NCBI GenBank assembly: GCA_900548205.1 | Contig: URJS01000013.1 | Span: 1-34,453 of the forward strand | Direction of reading: 5' to 3' | Length of the DNA: 34,453 bases | Source: an uncultured Roseburia sp. | Lineage (GTDB): Bacteria; Bacillota; Clostridia; Lachnospirales; Lachnospiraceae | In this document: positions 29,933 to 34,453 of the stretch, piece after piece | How positions within the stretch are numbered: the first letter of the stretch is position 1 | Layout: each line of letters begins with the position of its first letter | Made by a program: the position numbers and the translations under genes | The notes under the pieces: model-generated | Told to the model about the DNA's origin: nothing | The model's input: only the letters and a program-made list of their open reading frames with translations | The model's database searches: none

Positions 29933-30940
29933 CTACTTTGCTTCCTCCTGTGCCTCATATAATTCCTTTACGTTCATCCAGCAGCTCGCCATATGGGTAT
30001 CACTGATGTGAAGCTCCTCCGGCTTCTCGGAGAGGCATATCTTCATCGCTGCATCACACCGCGGGCAGAATGCACAGCCCTTTGGCATATTCAAAAGGTT
30101 GATCGGCGTTCCTCCGATCGGTACCAGTTTATCATTCATATTGTCTGCCTTTGGAATGGAACGCAGCAGACCTTTGGTATATTCATGTGCCGGACTATAA
30201 AAAATATCTTCCGCCGTTCCTCTCTCGCAGACACGTCCGCCGTACATGACCATGATCTCATCACACATGCTGGCAATCACGCCAAGATCATGTGTTACCA
30301 TAATAATCGCCATTCCAAGCTTCTTCTGCAGCTTTTGCATCAGCTCTAAGATCTGTGCCTGGATCGTCACGTCAAGCGCTGTGGTCGGCTCATCCGCAAT
30401 CAGGATATCCGGCTCGCAGGCAAGCGCCATTGCGATCATGACACGCTGGCGCATCCCTCCGGACAATTCGTGCGGATATTGCTTTACACGGCTTTCCGGC
30501 TCATTGACGCCGACTAAGGTCAGCATCTCGACGGCACGCTCCTTTGCCTCTTTTTTATTTTTATCGGTGTGGAGCAAAATTGCCTCCTCCAACTGATTTC
30601 CAACCGTATATACCGGATTTAAGCTCGTCATCGGATCCTGAAAGATGATCGAGCACTTCGCCCCGCGGAATGTCTGCATCTGCTTTTTATTCCATTTTGT
30701 AATATCTTCTCCCTTATATCGGACCGAACCTTCTGTAATCTTTCCGGTCTCTGCCAGAATCTGCATGATCGAATATGCGGTAACGGATTTGCCGGAACCA
30801 GACTCACCCACGATTCCCATTGTCTTTCCCCGCTCCAGATGGAAGGAAATACCGTTTACGGCACACACCTCACCGGCGTCTGTGAAAAAGCTTGTGTGAA
30901 GATCCTCCACTTCCAATATGTATTTCTTTTCTTCGCTCAT
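29933..30940 (-). CDS. oppD: Oligopeptide ABC importer ATPase OppD (system 2)
   Basis: The 335-residue ATPase carries Walker A GESGSGKSV, Q-loop IIFQDPMTSLNPVYT, signature LSGGMRQRVMIAMAL, Walker B ILIADEPTTALDVT and H-loop MVTHDLGVI. The C-terminal cysteine-rich stretch is GCAFCPRCDAAMKIC, a variant of the OppD pattern that may bind an iron-sulfur cluster. AGAGGAGAG precedes the ATG, 13 nt after the OppC stop. Confidence 0.92.
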   Translation of the reverse strand: MSEEKKYILEVEDLHTSFFTDAGEVCAVNGISFHLERGKTMGIVGESGSGKSVTAYSIMQILAETGKITEGSVRYKGEDITKWNKKQMQTFRGAKCSIIFQDPMTSLNPVYTVGNQLEEAILLHTDKNKKEAKERAVEMLTLVGVNEPESRVKQYPHELSGGMRQRVMIAMALACEPDILIADEPTTALDVTIQAQILELMQKLQKKLGMAIIMVTHDLGVIASMCDEIMVMYGGRVCERGTAEDIFYSPAHEYTKGLLRSIPKADNMNDKLVPIGGTPINLLNMPKGCAFCPRCDAAMKICLSEKPEELHISDTHMASCWMNVKELYEAQEEAK

Positions 30941-30953
30941 TTCACTCTCTCCT

Positions 30954-32045
30954 CTACTTCAGTTTGGAATCAAATGCATCACGCAGACCGTCACCTAACA
31001 GATTTAAAGCCAGCACGATCAGACAGATGGCAACCGCCGGAATGACCAGCTTCAGCGGATAGGACTGCATACCGGAACGGGCATCATTGGCAAGAGAGCC
31101 AAGGGATGCAAGCGGTGCAGAAACACCAAGTCCAAGGAAGCTTAAGTAGCTCTCGGTAAAGATTGCACTCGGAATCTGTAATGCCGTCGTGATGATGATA
31201 ACAGAGAGACAGTTCGGCAAAATATGTCTCGACAGTATCTTGCGGTTCGGTGTTCCGATACAGCGCGCTGCGAGCACATACTCGTTATTTTTAATGGAAA
31301 GAATCTGTCCGCGGATCAGCCGTGCCATTCCTACCCAGTAGAGCAGTGCAAATACGACAAACATAGAAATCATATTGGTTCCCAGCTTTGAGAATACCGT
31401 TCCCACCAACGCGCCCTCCAGCACGCCGTCCAGTACAACGGACAGCAGAATGATGAGCAGCATATCCGGCAGGGAGTAAATAATATCCACGATACGCATC
31501 ATGATAAGATCCACCGCACCGCCGAAGTAACCGGCGATTGAACCATATAGTAAACCAATGAAAAGCACCATCACCGATGCCACAATACCGATCGAAAGAC
31601 TTACTCTTGTTCCGTATACCACACGGATAAAGTAATCACGGCTTAGGCTGTCTGTTCCAAAAATATGCGGGAACAGCTTCTCTCCCGTCTCATCCATATA
31701 CTTCTGCTCCAGTTTGGAATACTCAAACGGCGCCAGATTGGCTGCGGACTTGTCACGCACACCGTTCACGCTGATGATCTGGTCGTATTTATACGGCACT
31801 ATATGCGGGGCAATAATAATGGTCAGGATGATCAGCAGCAGCACTACGATACTTCCCATCGCAAGTGGGTTCTTACACAGACGCCGCATACCATCCTTGA
31901 AGAATGTTGTGGACTCTCCCATAACATCCTGCTGCTTCTTTTCTTCCTCTGTCGCACGTTCAAACTCTGCCTTTTCAAACTTTGACAAATCAATCTGTGC
32001 AGACAATATCTGTCTTTTCATTTCTTTCTTTTCGCTCATTGCCAT
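30954..32045 (-). CDS. oppC: Oligopeptide ABC permease OppC (system 2, normal size)
   Basis: The 363-residue permease has a long charged cytosolic N-terminus, TM1 near residues 63-85 and a first outer loop with the motif HIFGTDSLSRDYFIR. The coupling loop is NEYVLAARCIGTPNRKILSRHILPN and the end is LGDGLRDAFDSKLK. It lacks the RCC1 insert of the first system and serves as the in-window control for that unusual protein. GTDSLSRD differs from the common GTDxxGRD by Ser for Gly. Start: ATG at 32043-32045 with GAGGAGGAG 9 nt upstream. Confidence 0.92.
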   Translation of the reverse strand: MAMSEKKEMKRQILSAQIDLSKFEKAEFERATEEEKKQQDVMGESTTFFKDGMRRLCKNPLAMGSIVVLLLIILTIIIAPHIVPYKYDQIISVNGVRDKSAANLAPFEYSKLEQKYMDETGEKLFPHIFGTDSLSRDYFIRVVYGTRVSLSIGIVASVMVLFIGLLYGSIAGYFGGAVDLIMMRIVDIIYSLPDMLLIILLSVVLDGVLEGALVGTVFSKLGTNMISMFVVFALLYWVGMARLIRGQILSIKNNEYVLAARCIGTPNRKILSRHILPNCLSVIIITTALQIPSAIFTESYLSFLGLGVSAPLASLGSLANDARSGMQSYPLKLVIPAVAICLIVLALNLLGDGLRDAFDSKLK

Positions 32046-32066
32046 TGCAGAAAGCTCCTCCTCTAT

Positions 32067-32978
32067 TTATTCCAGTGTAATACGCGGATCTACCAGTTTG
32101 TAAGCAATATCCGTCAGAAGGTTTGCAACCACCATCAGGATTGCAAGGAAAATCGTGGTTGCCATGATTGTTGGGTAATCACGGTTCGTGATACTCTGCA
32201 CAAAAGAGGAACCCAGACCTCCGATGGTAAAAATACTCTCAACCACCATGGAGCCGGTCAGTATGTAGGCCACCATCGGTCCCACATAAGTGATAACCGG
32301 AATCAATGCGTTGCGGAGTGCATGTTTGAAGATTACCTTCCAGCCTGCAACTCCCTTTGCTTTTGCCGTACGGATATAGTCCTGATTTAATGCATCCAGC
32401 ATACTCGTCTTCGTAAGTCTTGTAATATACGCCATCGGATATACGGAAAGTGCGATTACCGGAAGCACATAATTCGGATCACTGGAGCTCCATACCGGAA
32501 TCCAGCCGAGCTTTAAGCAAAATACCAAAAGCAGCAGCGTTGCCAGTACGAACGACGGCATCGCCGTTCCAAGCGTGGTGAAAAATATGATCACTCGATC
32601 CGGCAGATGGTTTCTGTTAAGTCCTGCGACACTTCCCAGGATAATTCCGCAGATGATTGCCAGAATTGCAGCTGTTCCGCCGAGTTTTGCGGAAACCTGA
32701 AACTTTGACCAGATATCCGTCCAGATGTCGCGCCCTGTTGTCAGACTGACGCCCCAGTCTCCATGAAGCAGTTTCTGCATATAAAGTACATACTGCTCCG
32801 GCACTGGTTTATCCAGATTGTACCGCGCCTCCAGCTCTGCGATCACTGCCGGGCTGCTCGCCTTCTCTTTGTTAAATGGTCCACCCGGTATCGCATTCAT
32901 TGCAAAGAATGCAATCGCGCTGACAATGATAATTGATACAACTGCCAGTAATACTCGTTTTGTGATATACTTTCCCAC
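32067..32978 (-). CDS. oppB: Oligopeptide ABC permease OppB (system 2)
   Basis: The 303-residue permease starts VGKYITKRVLLAVVSIIIVSAIAFFAMNAIPGGPF (TM1). The coupling loop is LNQDYIRTAKAKGVAGWKVIFKHALRNALIPVI and the end is TDIAYKLVDPRITLE. The probable start is GTG (32976-32978) with GGGAGAG 9 nt upstream; no ATG gives a better N-terminus. It is the first gene of the operon. Confidence 0.92.
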   Translation of the reverse strand: MGKYITKRVLLAVVSIIIVSAIAFFAMNAIPGGPFNKEKASSPAVIAELEARYNLDKPVPEQYVLYMQKLLHGDWGVSLTTGRDIWTDIWSKFQVSAKLGGTAAILAIICGIILGSVAGLNRNHLPDRVIIFFTTLGTAMPSFVLATLLLLVFCLKLGWIPVWSSSDPNYVLPVIALSVYPMAYITRLTKTSMLDALNQDYIRTAKAKGVAGWKVIFKHALRNALIPVITYVGPMVAYILTGSMVVESIFTIGGLGSSFVQSITNRDYPTIMATTIFLAILMVVANLLTDIAYKLVDPRITLE

Positions 32979-33048
32979 TTTTTCTCTCTCCCGTTTCTTT
33001 ATTCCTCTGCCATATCATTGTTTTATTATGTTACTCTTTTATAACTTC

Positions 33049-33080
33049 ATTATTTTATTGCTTTAGCTTAATAAAATAAT
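33049..33080. repeat. 11-bp inverted repeat just downstream of the opp2 promoter
   Basis: ATTATTTTATT (33049-33059) and AATAAAATAAT (33070-33080) are perfect complements with a 10-nt loop. They start about 10 nt from the -10 element, at the expected mRNA 5' end. They could form a 5' stem or be a repressor operator. Confidence 0.6.
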
Positions 33081-33089
33081 ATGTTTTAT

Positions 33090-33117
33090 ATTATATTCGC
33101 AGAATTCTATTTGTCAA
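33090..33117 (-). promoter_or_regulatory. Strong sigma-A promoter of the second opp operon
   Basis: Perfect TTGACA (33112-33117) and TATAAT (33090-33095) on the minus strand are 16 nt apart. The flanks (TTGACAAAT, then TATAATATAAAACAT) closely resemble the first opp promoter. Confidence 0.8.
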
Positions 33118-33301
33118 CACAAAATTGTATACCAACATATATGAATATTCCGTTATTTTCTTTGTATTCCCCATAAAAACAAGTGTTTTTAGACTATATT
33201 TTTTTCAAAATTTTGTTATACTTTTTTTCGGAACATGTCCTTATTAAATATGTAAGGAATACTTCTCATAACTATTCATTATAATAAAAGGAAATTTTAA
33301 C

Positions 33302-33625
33302 ATGATAACAAACGAAGATATTTTAAACATGAATTTTTATAAGAAAGAAAAGTTCACCGGAAGCTACCGCGGAATGCGCTATCTCATCCGAAAGGCTTCC
33401 GTGCCGGAGGAGGACGCAGAAAGCGGTGCAGACGAATCCGGCGAAGCGCCGCAGCGCGATGCCTTTTCCGTGACGATCTGGCGCGGTCCGTACAACTATG
33501 ACACGACGCCGGAGGAAGAAAAAACGACCTGCTGTTTTCCCTTCACGCCGGAGGGAAAGCAGCAGGTCGTCGACTGGCTCAACGCCCAGTGGGAGAGCCG
33601 CAGGGGTGAGTGGGAAACGCGGTGA
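33302..33625 (+). CDS. Unrecognised 107-residue acidic protein
   Basis: I do not recognise this protein. It has a beta-rich N-terminal part (KEKFTGSYRGMRYLIRKA), an acidic linker (about 33-50, PEEDAESGADESGEAPQ) and a conserved-looking middle (FSVTIWRGPYNYDTTPEEEKTTCCFPFTPEGKQQVVDWLN). There is no signal peptide or membrane segment. AAAGGAAA lies upstream of the ATG. It is monocistronic and faces the tRNA. A small structural or binding domain is plausible but not shown. Confidence 0.65.
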   Translation: MITNEDILNMNFYKKEKFTGSYRGMRYLIRKASVPEEDAESGADESGEAPQRDAFSVTIWRGPYNYDTTPEEEKTTCCFPFTPEGKQQVVDWLNAQWESRRGEWETR

Positions 33626-33716
33626 GCACGCTAGTGCTCCGCCATCTCAAACATGATGACGCCGCCGCTCCGAAATTTTTAGTCTTATCATCAGCCTTGC
33701 TCGCTGTATAACATTC

Positions 33717-33762
33717 AAAAAATAAGGGATCCCAAGGTCTTAAAACCTCGAAATCCCTTATT
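33717..33762 (-). terminator. Terminator of the tRNA-Leu gene
   Basis: AATAAGGGAT (33721-33730) and ATCCCTTATT (33753-33762) pair over 10 bp with an inner AGGT/ACCT stem. A run of T follows on the minus strand. It starts 4 nt after the tRNA 3' end. Confidence 0.85.
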
Positions 33763-33765
33763 CAA

Positions 33766-33845
33766 TGCGGGTGACAGGACTTGAACCTGCACGGTCGCCC
33801 ACCAGAACCTAAATCTGGCGCGTCTGCCAATTCCGCCACACCCGC
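33766..33845 (-). tRNA. tRNA-Leu (anticodon UAG)
   Basis: Minus-strand GCGGGTG pairs with CACCCGC as a 7-bp acceptor stem with discriminator A. The anticodon stem CCAGA/TCTGG encloses TTTAGGT, giving anticodon UAG (33809-33811), which reads CUA and other CUN leucine codons. The T-arm GCAGG-TTCAAGT-CCTGT (first pair G-U) and a long variable arm are visible, as expected for a class II tRNA. The 3' CCA is not encoded. A promoter and a terminator flank it. Confidence 0.95.
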
Positions 33846-33887
33846 AGCTCTGTCAGGTTCTCTGCATTTTACGCAAAACCCTTATGC

Positions 33888-33916
33888 ATTATATCCCATA
33901 CCGTACAAAATTGCAA
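33888..33916 (-). promoter_or_regulatory. Promoter of tRNA-Leu
   Basis: TTGCAA (33911-33916) and TATAAT (33888-33893) on the minus strand are 17 nt apart. The mature tRNA starts 43 nt downstream of the -10. Confidence 0.75.
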
Positions 33917-33929
33917 CCCCAAATTCAAC

Positions 33930-33946
33930 CGGAAGCGTCGCTTCCG
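33930..33946 (-). terminator. Weak hairpin after the 99-residue protein gene
   Basis: CGGAAGC and GCTTCCG form a 7-bp stem with a 3-nt loop. The following minus-strand sequence (GTTGAATTTGG) has only a poor U-tract, so termination is uncertain. It lies between the upstream gene and the tRNA promoter. Confidence 0.45.
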
Positions 33947-33968
33947 CGCCCGTCTCGCTATATTTCCG

Positions 33969-34268
33969 CTACTCGCAGCCATCCACGCGCTCATATCTCT
34001 CCCATATCTTGTCAGCGCCGCACACATGCTTCGAGCCGTCCTCGTCGACGACAATGTAATCGCCCTCTCCGATAAACACTCTGCCGCGGCGGTTTAAGAT
34101 GTACGGACACACGATCGAACCGTCCTCCCTCTTAATCTTCACGAGAAAATCCGTCACGATCCAGCCCTTCGTCACAACGTCCGACCAGAGCTCCACGCCG
34201 TCCTCCATTCCCTTCCCCACCTCGTATTTTACAACTTCCGCTATCAAAGGTACTCTCCTGCTCCTCAT
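33969..34268 (-). CDS. Small protein resembling phage-type hypothetical proteins
   Basis: This 99-residue protein ends with RVFIGEGDYIVVDEDGSKHVCGADKIWERYERVD. That resembles the GxYIVxxxDGxxYPCxPDIFxxxYE pattern of small proteins often encoded by phages of Firmicutes, but here the tail is diverged. The start is the ATG at 34266-34268, with GGAGG 8 nt upstream; a longer frame to 34316 lacks a ribosome site. It stands alone, with no other phage gene in view. I suggest only domain similarity, not a prophage, and the function is unknown. Confidence 0.65.
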   Translation of the reverse strand: MRSRRVPLIAEVVKYEVGKGMEDGVELWSDVVTKGWIVTDFLVKIKREDGSIVCPYILNRRGRVFIGEGDYIVVDEDGSKHVCGADKIWERYERVDGCE

Positions 34269-34304
34269 CGTCTTTCCCTCCTTCTGCTTCGTATCCTTTT
34301 CTTC

Positions 34305-34310
34305 ATTATA
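34305..34310 (-). promoter_or_regulatory. Extended -10 upstream of the 99-residue protein gene
   Basis: A perfect TATAAT with TGG directly before it lies 36 nt before the start codon. No good -35 is visible at 16-18 nt, but an extended -10 can act without one. Confidence 0.4.
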
Positions 34311-34432
34311 CCACACACCCTTCTAAAAACTCCACCCTCCGCTTAAGATTATTTGCACATCCGTTCCAACTCATCCGCATCGCTTTTCGCCCTATAAAAT
34401 AAAAAATAGTCTTCGCCTATTCAACTCCCCTG

Positions 34433-34450
34433 CCCCTCATTCATGAGGGG
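34433..34450. other. Hairpin at the window edge
   Basis: CCCCTCAT and ATGAGGGG form a near-perfect inverted repeat that the window cuts off 3 nt after its end. It may be a terminator of a gene outside the window, or a repeat; this cannot be told. Confidence 0.35.
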
Positions 34451-34453
34451 TTA

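Larger units (their letters stand above)
32979..33301. other. 323-nt AT-rich intergenic region upstream of the second opp operon
   Basis: No gene is supported. It holds the ribosome site of oppB, an 11-bp inverted repeat (33049-33080), the promoter (33090-33117) and, toward the right, AT-rich DNA preceding the 107-residue gene. A GTATAC-centred sequence lies at about 33127-33136, upstream of the -35. No clear promoter for the rightward gene was found. Confidence 0.6.

Overview
The window looks like chromosomal DNA from a low-to-mid GC, spore-forming Clostridia, most likely a Lachnospiraceae gut anaerobe. This is inferred from an alpha/beta-type small acid-soluble spore protein, Lachnospiraceae-style lipoproteins and ABC operons, strong GGAGG ribosome sites, and an Rpn-family nuclease with a Gln-rich repeat tail. 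No prophage, insertion sequence, CRISPR array or rRNA is visible. The content is dominated by ABC transport: two oligopeptide operons, one branched-chain amino acid operon and two exporter-type ABC proteins.

Left part (1-11.3 kb). A multidrug-type ABC half-transporter (57-1847, minus) has a non-canonical Walker B Asp. Upstream lies an unusual leader: a strong promoter, a 28-codon ORF and two tandem intrinsic terminators with alternative pairings, which suggests attenuation control. Next come a spore SASP gene, a DJ-1/PfpI gene with an Rpn-type nuclease gene, a CYTH-DHFR-like gene pair, a DAACS symporter, a three-gene unit (proline/glutamine-rich membrane protein, DUF1653 protein, methyltransferase), and a divergent KtrB-KtrA potassium uptake pair.

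Middle part (11.2-19.4 kb). The liv operon (livK-H-M-G-F, minus) continues into a cytidylate kinase-like gene and stops at a 16-bp bidirectional terminator. Upstream of it lies a GC-rich hairpin cluster. Beyond that are an unrecognised 224-residue helical protein gene and a single-chain ABC exporter gene, both on the minus strand.

Right part (19.4-33.1 kb). Two complete peptide-import operons lie in tandem on the minus strand with different gene orders. The first is oppA-B-C-D-F plus a 71-residue membrane protein; the second is oppB-C-D-F-A. Their promoters match closely (TTGACAAAT, 16-nt spacer, TATAATA, then AAAACAT). The standout feature is the first operon's OppC (21751-23556). It is 601 residues long because a complete seven-repeat RCC1-like beta-propeller is inserted into the first extracytoplasmic loop, between TM1 and the GTDxxGRD motif. 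The second OppC lacks this insertion.

Right edge (33.3-34.4 kb). A small unrecognised acidic protein, a tRNA-Leu(UAG) with its own promoter and terminator, and a 99-residue protein resembling small phage-type proteins. Coordinates were read by eye. Start codons were moved from the longest ORF to the start best supported by a ribosome site wherever the two differed.
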